Shown in pieces: positions 24,294 to 32,317 of a stretch of 64,000 nt of DNA. The stretch's first letter is position 1. Each line of letters begins with the position of its first letter. The notes under the pieces were generated by a model that was given only the letters and a program-made list of their open reading frames with translations, ran no database searches and was not told the origin of the DNA. The position numbers were made by a program, and so were the translations under genes. Origin of the DNA: Pegethrix bostrychoides GSE-TBD4-15B. Its GTDB lineage: Bacteria; Cyanobacteriota; Cyanobacteriia; Elainellales; Elainellaceae. The DNA is taken from assembly GCA_019359155.1 (NCBI GenBank), contig JAHHHV010000077.1, positions 48,765-112,764 on the forward strand, in the 5' to 3' direction.

Positions 24294-24857
24294 CTACACC
24301 GAACGCAGCACGCGACAAGGATTGCCAACCGCCACTACATTAGCAGGAATGTCCTTTGTCACCACGCTGCCCGCACCAATAGTCGTATTGTCCCCAATCG
24401 TCACGCCGGGGCAGATAATTGCGCCGCCACCAATCCAGACGTTGCTGCCAATTTTCACCGGAGAGGCCAACTCGCGTCCGGTCAGGCGCTCGGCAGGGCT
24501 AGTCGGGTGATGGGCGGCGTAGATCTGGACGTAGGGAGCGCAGAGCACGTCGTCGCCAATCGTGACGTGGTTGCAGTCGAGAATCACGCAGCCGTAGTTC
24601 ATATAAAATCGGTCGCCCACCGAAATGTAGCTGCCGTAATCGCAGTGAAACGGTGGCACAATGCTGGCCGTCTCGCCAACGCGGCCAAACAGCTCTCGCA
24701 GGATCTGCCGCTGGCTGACGCGATCTCTCAAGGCGGTTTGGTTGTAGCGCTGCAAGAGCTGAGTGGCACGGAGGCTGGCAGCTTCTAGCTCTGGATCGGT
24801 GGCCAGATACAGCTCTCCGTCCAGCATTTTCTGGAGTTCAGATTTTTCAGATGTCAT
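24294..24857 (-). CDS. maa: Sugar O-acetyltransferase (maltose/galactoside type)
   Basis: 187 residues. N-terminal Maac domain (SELQKMLDGELYLATDPELEA) then left-handed beta-helix hexapeptide repeats ending GSNVWIGGGAIICPGVTIGDNTTIGAGSVVTKDIP. Catalytic His in the AAHHPTS loop. Acetyl-CoA dependent acetylation of sugars such as maltose or glucose. Starts 1 bp downstream of the ilvD stop and is followed at once by the GPH transporter: one transcript is likely. Confidence 0.88.
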   Translation of the reverse strand: MTSEKSELQKMLDGELYLATDPELEAASLRATQLLQRYNQTALRDRVSQRQILRELFGRVGETASIVPPFHCDYGSYISVGDRFYMNYGCVILDCNHVTIGDDVLCAPYVQIYAAHHPTSPAERLTGRELASPVKIGSNVWIGGGAIICPGVTIGDNTTIGAGSVVTKDIPANVVAVGNPCRVLRSV

Positions 24858-24858
24858 G

Positions 24859-26565
24859 CTACAGCCCCAAATCTGTCACGGCTCCCAAACTGCTGGAGGA
24901 GACCAGCTTGGCATATTTTGCCAGCACGCCGGTTCTGTAACGAGGGGCAGGGGGCTGCCAGTTTTGCCGCCGCTGAAGCAGTTCTTGCTCAGAGACCTGC
25001 ACCTCTAGTAGTCGCGCATCGGCATCGATAGTAATCAAATCGCCCTCCTGCACCAGCGCAATCGTGCCACCGACAAAGGCTTCAGGCGCGACATGCCCCA
25101 CCACCATGCCGTAGGTGCCGCCGGAAAACCGCCCGTCGGTAATCAGCCCCACCGAGTCGCCTAAACCTGCGCCGATGATGGCCGAAGTGGGAGCCAGCAT
25201 TTCCCGCATTCCTGGCCCGCCCTTTGGCCCTTCATAGCGGATTACCAGCACGTCACCTGGCTGGATCTGGTTGGCCAAAATTGCCTTCAGACAAGCTTCC
25301 TCTGATTCAAACAGGCGCGCTGGCCCGGTAATCTGCCGATGCTTGATACCCGTGAGCTTGGCGACTGCCCCCTCAGTGGCCAGGTTGCCGCGCAGAATCC
25401 CCAGATGTCCCTGCGGGTAGATGGGTTTGTCCCAGGGGCGAATCACGTCTTGGTCAGGGCGCGGCTCAGCTGGGATATCCCGCAGCAATTCCGCCACCGT
25501 TTGGCCGCTAATCGTGATGCAGTCGCCATGCAGCAAGCCATGCTCCAGCAGCATTTTCATCACCTGTGGAATGCCGCCTGCCCGGTGCAAATCGGTGGCG
25601 ACGTAGCGGCCAGAGGGCTTCAGGTCGCAGAAGACGGGGACGCGCGCCCGGATGGTTTCAAAGTCGTCTAGCGTCCAGGCTACGCCTGCGGAATGGGCAA
25701 TTGCCAAAAAGTGCAGCACGGCATTGGTGGAGCCACCCACGGCCATAATCACCGAGACGGCGTTTTCAATGGACTGGCGGGTGATGATATCTCTAGGGCA
25801 AAGGTTATTGCGAATTGCCTCGACCAGCGTTTTGCCCGCAATTTCGGTGTTGACAGCCTTTTCGGCATCTTCCGCTGCCATCGTTGAAGAATACATCAGG
25901 CTCATACCCATCGCTTCAAAAGCTGAAGACATGGTGTTGGCCGTAAACATGCCGCCGCAAGAACCCGCGCCGGGGCAGGCTTGGCGCTCCACAGCCATCA
26001 GCCTGGACTCGTCAATTTTGCCTGCACTAAACTGCCCCACGGCCTCAAAGGCGCTCACCACCGTCAGGTCTTCGCCTTCGAGATGGCCGGGTTTGATCGT
26101 GCCGCCATAGACGAAAATTGCCGGAATATTCATCCGCGCCATGGCAATCATCGCTCCCGGCATGTTTTTGTCGCAGCCGCCAATCGCAATCACGCCGTCC
26201 ATGCTCTGGCCTGTGCAAACGGTTTCGATCGCGTCGGCAATTACATCCCGTGACACCAGCGAATATTTCATCCCCTCCGTGCCCATTGAGATGCCGTCGC
26301 TGATCGTAATCGTGCCGAACATCTGCGGCATCCCGCCAGCAGCGCGAATCCCGGCTTCAGCTTGAGTCGCCAGTGGCGCAATCCCCATGTTGCAGGGCGT
26401 AATCGTGCTGTGGGCACTAGCCACCCCGACGATTGGCTTGCTAAAGTCGGCATCGCTAAAGCCAACGGCTCGCAGCATGGCGCGGTTGGGCGCTCGCTGT
26501 ACACCTTGGGTGACAGCTTGGCTTCTAGAGTTTTCGGGTAAAGTCTTGGGCGTTTGCTCAGGCAT
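24859..26565 (-). CDS. ilvD: Dihydroxy-acid dehydratase
   Basis: 568 residues, full length for the family. Iron-sulfur cysteines in GGCDKNMPG and [16 protein letters not shown]; substrate loops [29 protein letters not shown] and [11 protein letters not shown]. Converts 2,3-dihydroxy acids to 2-keto acids in valine, isoleucine and leucine synthesis. Head of a same-strand group with the acetyltransferase and sugar carrier. Upstream 246 bp holds a TGGATGGATGA-type repeat but no gene. Confidence 0.96.
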   Translation of the reverse strand: MPEQTPKTLPENSRSQAVTQGVQRAPNRAMLRAVGFSDADFSKPIVGVASAHSTITPCNMGIAPLATQAEAGIRAAGGMPQMFGTITISDGISMGTEGMKYSLVSRDVIADAIETVCTGQSMDGVIAIGGCDKNMPGAMIAMARMNIPAIFVYGGTIKPGHLEGEDLTVVSAFEAVGQFSAGKIDESRLMAVERQACPGAGSCGGMFTANTMSSAFEAMGMSLMYSSTMAAEDAEKAVNTEIAGKTLVEAIRNNLCPRDIITRQSIENAVSVIMAVGGSTNAVLHFLAIAHSAGVAWTLDDFETIRARVPVFCDLKPSGRYVATDLHRAGGIPQVMKMLLEHGLLHGDCITISGQTVAELLRDIPAEPRPDQDVIRPWDKPIYPQGHLGILRGNLATEGAVAKLTGIKHRQITGPARLFESEEACLKAILANQIQPGDVLVIRYEGPKGGPGMREMLAPTSAIIGAGLGDSVGLITDGRFSGGTYGMVVGHVAPEAFVGGTIALVQEGDLITIDADARLLEVQVSEQELLQRRQNWQPPAPRYRTGVLAKYAKLVSSSSLGAVTDLGL

Positions 26566-26587
26566 GATTGCCTCCTCTGGGGATGGG

Positions 26588-26626
26588 TGTTTGGATGGAT
26601 GATTGGAAGGATGTTTGGATGGATGA
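26588..26626. repeat. 24-bp period direct repeat upstream of ilvD
   Basis: TGTTTGGATGGATGA occurs at 26588 and 26612 with a related GATTGGAAGGA between; it falls in the ilvD leader. Confidence 0.75.
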
Positions 26627-26811
26627 AGCGAGCTAAGTCTAAAGAATCTGCGAAATCTACGGATTTATTTGCGATCTGCCGCTAATTTCTCGATCAAAAC
26701 CAGGTTCAGACTAGATTCTCTCTCATAAGATTAAAGGACTCTTGACGCTTATGCGTTGATTTTGGGGCAACCTCAGTATTACTACACAACAAGTAAATAA
26801 GACAATCCACC

Positions 26812-27651
26812 ATGTACGTTGACGAACTGCTGGATAGCTATGCAGCAGGCAAGCGCGACTTCCAGGAAATCAGCCTGATTGGCGTAAACTTAAGCGGCAA
26901 AGATCTCAGAGGCATCAATCTCCGCCGCGCCAACCTCAACCAGTCGATCCTGCGTGGCGCTGACCTCAGCTCAGCCAATCTGCGCGAGGCGAAGCTGATC
27001 GGCGCTGATTTGAGTCAGGCGACCCTAGTTGAGATTAACTTAATCGGCGCTGACCTGAGTCAGGCTAACCTCTATGAAGCCGATCTGTCGCGCTCTGGGC
27101 TGCGTGGCGCCAGACTCAGTTCGGCCAACTTCAGCCGCGCCAACCTGCCGGAAGCAAATCTAGGTGAAGCCAACCTGAGTGGATCCAATTTTAGCGAAGC
27201 CAACCTGAGTCAGGCGAGTCTGCACCGCGCCAAGCTGATCAAATGCGACCTGACCCGCGCCATCCTAGAGAGCGCCAATCTTTCCAACGCAATGCTCAAC
27301 AACGCCATTTTGGAGAGCGCCAACCTCACCGATGTGATCGGGCATGGAATCACGCTGGAAGAAGCTGACCTACGGGAAGCCGACCTCAGCCGCGCTCGCT
27401 TAATTGGTGCTAACTTAACTAATGCCAATTTGGGTCGCGCCAACGCCCGGGGCGTGAACTTCAACTGGACTTCGCTCAGAGGTGCAAATCTGCGTCGTGC
27501 GAACCTTTACCGGGCACAGCTGAGTTGGGCAAACCTCAGCGAAGCCGACCTGAGTGAAGCCGTGCTGATCAACGCCAATATCAACCAAATTAACCTGCAC
27601 AACGCTGATCTAACGGGCACAATTATGCCGAGTGGAGTCACCCACGGCTAG
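26812..27651 (+). CDS. Pentapeptide-repeat protein
   Basis: 279 residues. After a short head (MYVDELLDSYAAGKRDFQEI) nearly the entire protein is A(D/N)LXX pentapeptide repeats (for example ADLSQANLYEADLSRSGLRG), about 45 units, forming a right-handed quadrilateral beta helix. Cytosolic: no signal or membrane helix. Such proteins are very common in cyanobacteria; function unknown, possibly protein-protein scaffolding. Single gene. Confidence 0.9.
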   Translation: MYVDELLDSYAAGKRDFQEISLIGVNLSGKDLRGINLRRANLNQSILRGADLSSANLREAKLIGADLSQATLVEINLIGADLSQANLYEADLSRSGLRGARLSSANFSRANLPEANLGEANLSGSNFSEANLSQASLHRAKLIKCDLTRAILESANLSNAMLNNAILESANLTDVIGHGITLEEADLREADLSRARLIGANLTNANLGRANARGVNFNWTSLRGANLRRANLYRAQLSWANLSEADLSEAVLINANINQINLHNADLTGTIMPSGVTHG

Positions 27652-27882
27652 GAGTAGCATAAAATGCATATCAAGTGCTGTAGGTAAATTGGAAATCTGA
27701 GGCCAAACCCGGGAGAATCATGATGACAATCCCCAGTTTTGGGCAAGCTTAGCAGGAGCTGCGGCTCAGCAACGAGTTAGTCAGCAGAGTTCAGCTAGTG
27801 GTTCAGCTAGTAAAGTTAGCTAAAGTCAGTCAGCTTTCGTCGTTCGATATGTTCTTGAAGCAATTTTGCCGACAGGTGGTTT

Positions 27883-29268
27883 ATGACAGAATCCCAACGC
27901 CCGACTTCCCCTTCCATACCCCCTTCCGTTTCTAGGGTGCCGCCGCCGCCGCCCGGTCGCCCGGTCGTGGGACAAGTGCCGCCTAATATGGCATCCAATA
28001 TGGCTTCTCAGACGGCGGGCATGACCACATCCCAAACCATGCCCTCTCAAACCATGCCCATGTCTCCAGCAGCCAACCCAGCAGCCAATCTAGCAGCTAA
28101 CCCAGCAGCTAATCCAGCAGCTAACCCAGCCAATCCTGCTGCCCGCGCCGCAGGTCATCGACCCGCCCCACCGCCAGCTTCTATGCGCGGACGCAAGCCC
28201 TCAGCCGGACAGCCCACCATGGCCCAGCTGGTACGCGAAGCCTTCGACAAGGGTTTTTCTGACGTGCATACGGGCGTGGGCGAAGTGCCGCGTTTCCGCA
28301 ACCGAGGCGAGATTGAAACCACCAGCTATCCCGAAACCGACCGCGAAACCTTCATGAATTGGCTGAAGGAAATCCTCAGCGACGAAGAGATCCAGCGCTT
28401 TCAGGATACGCTCGACTTTGACGGTGCAACGCAGTACGAATTCGCCCGCGTCCGGATCAACATCTTCGACTCAATGCGCGGCCCTTCAATGGTGATGCGC
28501 CTGATCCCGCTGAAGATCCTGACGATGGAACAGCTGAATCTGCCGTCCGTCTTCAGAGATGTCTGCCACTATCACAAGGGCTTGATCTTGATTACCGGCC
28601 CGACGGGTTCTGGTAAGTCCACCACGCTGGCGGCGATGATTGACTACATCAACAAGGAGATGCCAAAGAATATCATCACGATTGAAGATCCGGTGGAATT
28701 TGTGCATACCAGTCAGAAGTCGCTGATTAAGCAGCGCGAGGTGGGCATCCATACGCTGAAGTTTGACAACGCCCTGAAAGCCTCGCTGCGCGAAGATCCA
28801 GATATCATTCTGGTGGGTGAAATGCGGGACAAAGAAACCGTGAACACAGCGCTGAAAGCTGCCCAGACCGGGCACTTGGTGATGGGGACGCTGCATACCA
28901 ACAGCGCCGTCAAAACGATTGAGCGGATCTTGCAGCTCTACGAACCTGACCAGCAAGCTCCAATTCGGGTTTCGATTGCGGAGTCGCTGGTTTCGGTAAT
29001 CGCTCAGGGGCTTTGCCGTACCACGGACGGCAAGCGTGCCGCCTATCACGACATCTTGATCAACACCGACGCGATTCGGGACTATATCCGTCGGGGCGAA
29101 ACCGACGAGATTGAGGCGATTATCCCGCGCTGTACCTTCGACGGCATGTGTACGATGAACCAGTCGCTCTACAAGCTCTATGAGGCGGGTCGGATCACCG
29201 AAGAGACGGCGCTGGAGCATTCGCCCAAACCCAACGAAATGGCGCAGATTTTGCGCGGTCGCGTCTAG
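27883..29268 (+). CDS. pilT: Type IV pilus retraction ATPase PilT
   Basis: 461 residues. The first 110 or so are a Pro/Ala/Met-rich disordered extension with an (AAN P) tandem repeat, unusual in length for PilT. The secretion ATPase core follows: Walker A GPTGSGKSTT, Asp box ITIEDPVEF, Walker B DIILVGEMRDKET, His box GHLVMGTLHTNSA. It powers pilus retraction for twitching and natural transformation. Followed by a KaiB-domain gene. Confidence 0.93.
   Translation: MTESQRPTSPSIPPSVSRVPPPPPGRPVVGQVPPNMASNMASQTAGMTTSQTMPSQTMPMSPAANPAANLAANPAANPAANPANPAARAAGHRPAPPPASMRGRKPSAGQPTMAQLVREAFDKGFSDVHTGVGEVPRFRNRGEIETTSYPETDRETFMNWLKEILSDEEIQRFQDTLDFDGATQYEFARVRINIFDSMRGPSMVMRLIPLKILTMEQLNLPSVFRDVCHYHKGLILITGPTGSGKSTTLAAMIDYINKEMPKNIITIEDPVEFVHTSQKSLIKQREVGIHTLKFDNALKASLREDPDIILVGEMRDKETVNTALKAAQTGHLVMGTLHTNSAVKTIERILQLYEPDQQAPIRVSIAESLVSVIAQGLCRTTDGKRAAYHDILINTDAIRDYIRRGETDEIEAIIPRCTFDGMCTMNQSLYKLYEAGRITEETALEHSPKPNEMAQILRGRV
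28069..28128. repeat. 12-bp tandem repeat in PilT N-terminal extension
   Basis: Five units of GCAGCTAACCCA type encode (AANP)5 in the disordered head of PilT. Confidence 0.9.
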
Positions 29269-29387
29269 TCCTGAAGGCGAGCCACCATCCTTCACAGCGC
29301 AGGGTCAGTTTGGCTCTGCGTTTTTGGCTGCGAGCCGCTATAAAATAATTTACATAGCCCAATCCACCCTGCCGCCCCGATTCACCT

Positions 29388-30134
29388 TTGCCCTCCTCAC
29401 AGCTCAATTCACCCCGTTTTCAGGCAGATTCCAGATTATTCAAAGGCATCGCCTTATTTACCCCAGGCGGCGATCTGGTTTACTGCATTGATCCGCAGAA
29501 GCAAACGCACTGGCATTTACAGCTCTGCCTGTTTTTGCAGGAGCTGCTGGGGCTAGCTGAGCCGCCGCACTTTCTAGTGCCCTGCTTTACGGCCACGGTG
29601 GATCACTGGCTCGATCCGCGTAGCCAAACGCTGACTAGCTTTGCCGAAATCTACCCCTATGTCTCCCGTCACCAGACCTTGCTGAACGCGCTGTTTGGTT
29701 CAACCGATCTCAACTGGCAGCCCGCCCATCGCCATAGCTGCGACCCGCTGGTGATTGCCGCCCATCGTCAGCAGTTCCCCCAACTCTGGCAAACGCATGA
29801 TTTAGTTGCCAGACTCCAGCCCGCGCAACCCGCTGTGCTGCCAGCCCCGCCGCAGTCTCACGACATGGCAGAACAGGGCTACGTGATGCGGCTATTTGTC
29901 TCAGGCAGTAACAGCGCCACCGAGCGGATCTTGACCTCCCTGCATCACCTTCTAGAGCATCATCTGCCGCAGCCCTATACGCTGAAAGTGGTCGATGTCC
30001 GCAAGCACCCAGAGCTCGCTGAGGCCAACCAAATTACGGCGACTCCAACCTTGATCAAGCTTTGGCCAGAACCGATCAGGCGGATTGTTGGCGAGATTGA
30101 TGACCCAGTTAAGCTATTGCAGGTGATTTGTTAA
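29388..30134 (+). CDS. KaiB-domain protein with novel N-terminal region
   Basis: 248 residues if TTG 29388 is the start; stops close the frame upstream and no ATG precedes conserved sequence. The C-terminal roughly 90 residues form a KaiB/SasA-N thioredoxin-like fold (MRLFVSGSNSATERILTSL, TLKVVDVRKHPELAEANQI, ATPTLIKLWP). The N-terminal half (ALFTPGGDLVYCID, HWHLQLCLFLQELLG) is shared by some cyanobacterial KaiB-like proteins but I cannot name it. No kinase domain follows, so it is not SasA. It may bind KaiC-type or PilT-type hexamers; the pilT neighbour is suggestive only. Confidence 0.78.
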   Translation: MPSSQLNSPRFQADSRLFKGIALFTPGGDLVYCIDPQKQTHWHLQLCLFLQELLGLAEPPHFLVPCFTATVDHWLDPRSQTLTSFAEIYPYVSRHQTLLNALFGSTDLNWQPAHRHSCDPLVIAAHRQQFPQLWQTHDLVARLQPAQPAVLPAPPQSHDMAEQGYVMRLFVSGSNSATERILTSLHHLLEHHLPQPYTLKVVDVRKHPELAEANQITATPTLIKLWPEPIRRIVGEIDDPVKLLQVIC

Positions 30135-30159
30135 TGCCGCTAATCCTGCATTGGCAAAC

Positions 30160-30609
30160 CTACATGGGCAGAATTGAACGCTGGCAGCTAGGGCAAATGG
30201 CGTGAATCGTCAGCTGACAGTCGAGCAGATGGTAGCCTTCTTTTTGGGCTGTTTTGGCTCCCATTTTTAAGATTGAATCGTTTTTAAACTCGGTCGTTTT
30301 GTTGCAGCGCACGCAGATCAAATGGTGATGGTGATAGGGCGCAGGCTGGTTGATTTCATAGTGCTTGTGGCCTTCGGCTAGCTCCAGCTCCCGCAAAATG
30401 CCCATGCGCGACATCATTTTCAGATTGCGATAGATCGTTGAGAGGCTGATTGGGTCACCGTCTTGCTGAAGCAGCACATGCAGATCTTCAGCGCTGAGGT
30501 GTTCGCCAGTTGGCAAGTTCTGAAAAATTTGCAGAATGGTTTCTCGCTGGGGGGTAAGTCGCCAGCCCCGCTCGTGCAGCTCCGCTTTGAGGGAGGTTAC
30601 GGTGTACAT
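30160..30609 (-). CDS. fur: Ferric uptake regulator, FurA type
   Basis: 149 residues. Winged helix (WRLTPQRETILQIFQ, ISLSTIYRNLKMM) then the dimer/metal domain with HHHHLICVRCNKTTEF and CPSCQRS (two CxxC). Sequence is of the cyanobacterial FurA kind, distinct from the longer PerR-like paralogues as I recall them. Fe-dependent repressor of iron uptake, usually autoregulated; palindromes just upstream fit this. Convergent with the KaiB-like gene. Confidence 0.88.
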   Translation of the reverse strand: MYTVTSLKAELHERGWRLTPQRETILQIFQNLPTGEHLSAEDLHVLLQQDGDPISLSTIYRNLKMMSRMGILRELELAEGHKHYEINQPAPYHHHHLICVRCNKTTEFKNDSILKMGAKTAQKEGYHLLDCQLTIHAICPSCQRSILPM

Positions 30610-30933
30610 AGTGCAATGCTCTTCTCAATAGTGCGGCCTTAATGAGAAGGATAACAATTGCTGACGCAGTTTGCAACAGCCCTATCTTATTGAGAATAAT
30701 CTCTAAGAAGCTGTAATGCAGCCACCTGAGTAGGTCTGGCACGATCTTACCTCGATCTATCCTTAGATAGAGATTTTCAACCGCATCAGTTTGATGCAGT
30801 TCTAAATATTAAGAAATGATGAGCAAGAGGCGTTAGTTGCGAAAGACTATCAAGCTGGTCAAATTGAAATGCAGGAGCCGAGAAGAGAGCAAATTTTGCT
30901 AGGCTGAGGGAGTTCTAATTCCTCCTAAATGCT
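30610..30933. promoter_or_regulatory. fur-ribE divergent intergenic region with Fur-box-like palindromes
   Basis: 324 bp without a gene. Two inverted repeats: CTTCTCA (30621-30627) with TGAGAAG (30643-30649), and TCTTATTGAGAATAATCTCTAAGA (about 30685-30708), the latter AT-rich and similar to Fur operators. Both lie on the fur side, which fits autoregulation. Nothing specific is seen near ribE, and there is no FMN riboswitch. Confidence 0.5.
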
Positions 30934-31620
30934 GTGTTTACAGGACTTGTCGCGACCGTAGGCAGGCTACAGCTCGTCAGCGAGCAGCTCGTGCGGATCT
31001 CAAATGCGGCCTCAATTGCTGAGGCCGATCTGGCGATTGGAGACAGCATGGCGGTGGACGGCGTATGTCTGACCGTGACTGAAGTTTTGCCAACTGGCTT
31101 TGTCGCTGCCATCTCGCCGGAAACCCTGAACCGCACGGTTTTGGCCAGCGCTAATGGTGGCGAACGCAGCGTCAATCTGGAGCCTGCGCTGCGGGTGGGC
31201 AGCAAGCTGGGCGGTCATTTCGTTACAGGCCATATCGACGGCGTGGGCTATCTGGAAGCCTCGGTGCAGACTGAGAACGCCTGGGAGATCAGCTTTCAGG
31301 TGCCGGATGCCAGAGTGGCGCGCTATATCGTGCCCAAAGGCAGCATTGCCGTCAACGGGATTAGCCTGACGGTGGCTGAATGCAGCGCCAGCGGCAACTG
31401 GTTTAAGGTGGCGGTGATTCCGCATACCTATGCCGAAACCAACTTAAATCAGCTCCAGCCTGGGAGTCCGGTTAATTTAGAAGGCGATGTACTGGGCAAA
31501 TATGTCGAGAAGTTTTTGCGGCTGGGGCAGGTTGATCCGGCGGTCAGCGAGTTGGAGAGCCTGTACCGTGATTCAGATCAGCTTAGCCCAGCGTTCTTAG
31601 CTGAGAATGGCTACTTGTGA
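30934..31620 (+). CDS. ribE: Riboflavin synthase alpha subunit
   Basis: 228 residues with a GTG start giving the canonical MFTGLV N-terminus. Two lumazine-binding repeats: ADLAIGDSMAVDGVCLTVTE and, in the second half, IAVNGISLTVAE with GHIDGVGYLE between. Dismutates two 6,7-dimethyl-8-ribityllumazines to riboflavin. Standard length. The stop overlaps the convergent DNA glycosylase end by 10 bp. Confidence 0.95.
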   Translation: MFTGLVATVGRLQLVSEQLVRISNAASIAEADLAIGDSMAVDGVCLTVTEVLPTGFVAAISPETLNRTVLASANGGERSVNLEPALRVGSKLGGHFVTGHIDGVGYLEASVQTENAWEISFQVPDARVARYIVPKGSIAVNGISLTVAECSASGNWFKVAVIPHTYAETNLNQLQPGSPVNLEGDVLGKYVEKFLRLGQVDPAVSELESLYRDSDQLSPAFLAENGYL

Positions 31621-32249
31621 GCCGCCAGATCCAGTTCGAGATCCAGACTGCGCCAGAGATACCAAGAGGCCACCGTGCGGTAGGGCTGCCAGGGCGCGGC
31701 TAGCTCTAGCATCGCTTTTTTGGCAGGTAAATCTGGCAAATCATAAAGCCGCCGCATGGCCGAGCGAATCCCCAGATCTTCAGTGGGCAGCACGTCCCAG
31801 CGGTGCAGCCGAAAAATCAGCAGCATTTGCACCGTCCAGCACCCAATCCCTTTGACCTGGGTCAGCGTCGTAATAATTGCTTCGTCGTCCCAGTCGGCCA
31901 GTGCTTCTAGGCTAGGAAACTCAGGCAGCTTCGTCGCTAGATCTTTGAGATAGGCAATTTTGGGGCGGGAAATCCCAGCAGTCCGCAGCAGCTCGTCTGG
32001 CGTGTTTAGGAGCTCTAAAGCGCTGGGCGGCTCTGGGTAAAGCTGCAAAAATCGGCGGTGAATGGCGGCAGCGGCCTTGCCAGAAAGCTGCTGATAGAGA
32101 ATCGATTCCGCCAGCGTCGCCAGCAGATCGCCTTGGGAGCGATCCTGGGCGAGCCGACAGTCGCCCACCTGATTGATCACATTTGCCAGCAGCGGATCTG
32201 CCGCCCGGAGGCTAGCTAGCGCTAATGAATAGTCCATAGTTGGGGCCAT
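31611..32249 (-). CDS. DNA-3-methyladenine glycosylase family protein
   Basis: 212 residues. HhH-GPD superfamily: ESILYQQLSGKAAAAI, helix-hairpin-helix around LTQVKGIGCWTVQMLLIF with catalytic Asp in PTEDLGIR, then AAPWQPYRTVASWYLWR. AlkA-type removal of alkylated bases in base-excision repair. Divergent from the Ser/Thr kinase gene with 68 bp between. Confidence 0.92.
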   Translation of the reverse strand: MAPTMDYSLALASLRAADPLLANVINQVGDCRLAQDRSQGDLLATLAESILYQQLSGKAAAAIHRRFLQLYPEPPSALELLNTPDELLRTAGISRPKIAYLKDLATKLPEFPSLEALADWDDEAIITTLTQVKGIGCWTVQMLLIFRLHRWDVLPTEDLGIRSAMRRLYDLPDLPAKKAMLELAAPWQPYRTVASWYLWRSLDLELDLAAHK

Positions 32250-32317
32250 AGTTGAGGTATGTTAGCTTGGGTGAGCTGCCAGATTCAAAGAATTGAGCCG
32301 CAGTGCCGCACCGCGAG

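Noticed and set aside
26812..27651. Repeat array on either strand
   Set aside because: Explained by pentapeptide coding periodicity.
28486..29295. 269-residue minus-strand frame
   Set aside because: Antisense to pilT, which has every secretion-ATPase motif; no recognisable domain in the reverse frame.
30901..30933. FMN riboswitch before ribE
   Set aside because: Only about 30 bp of GAGGGAG/CCTCCT-like sequence; no RFN element conserved blocks visible.
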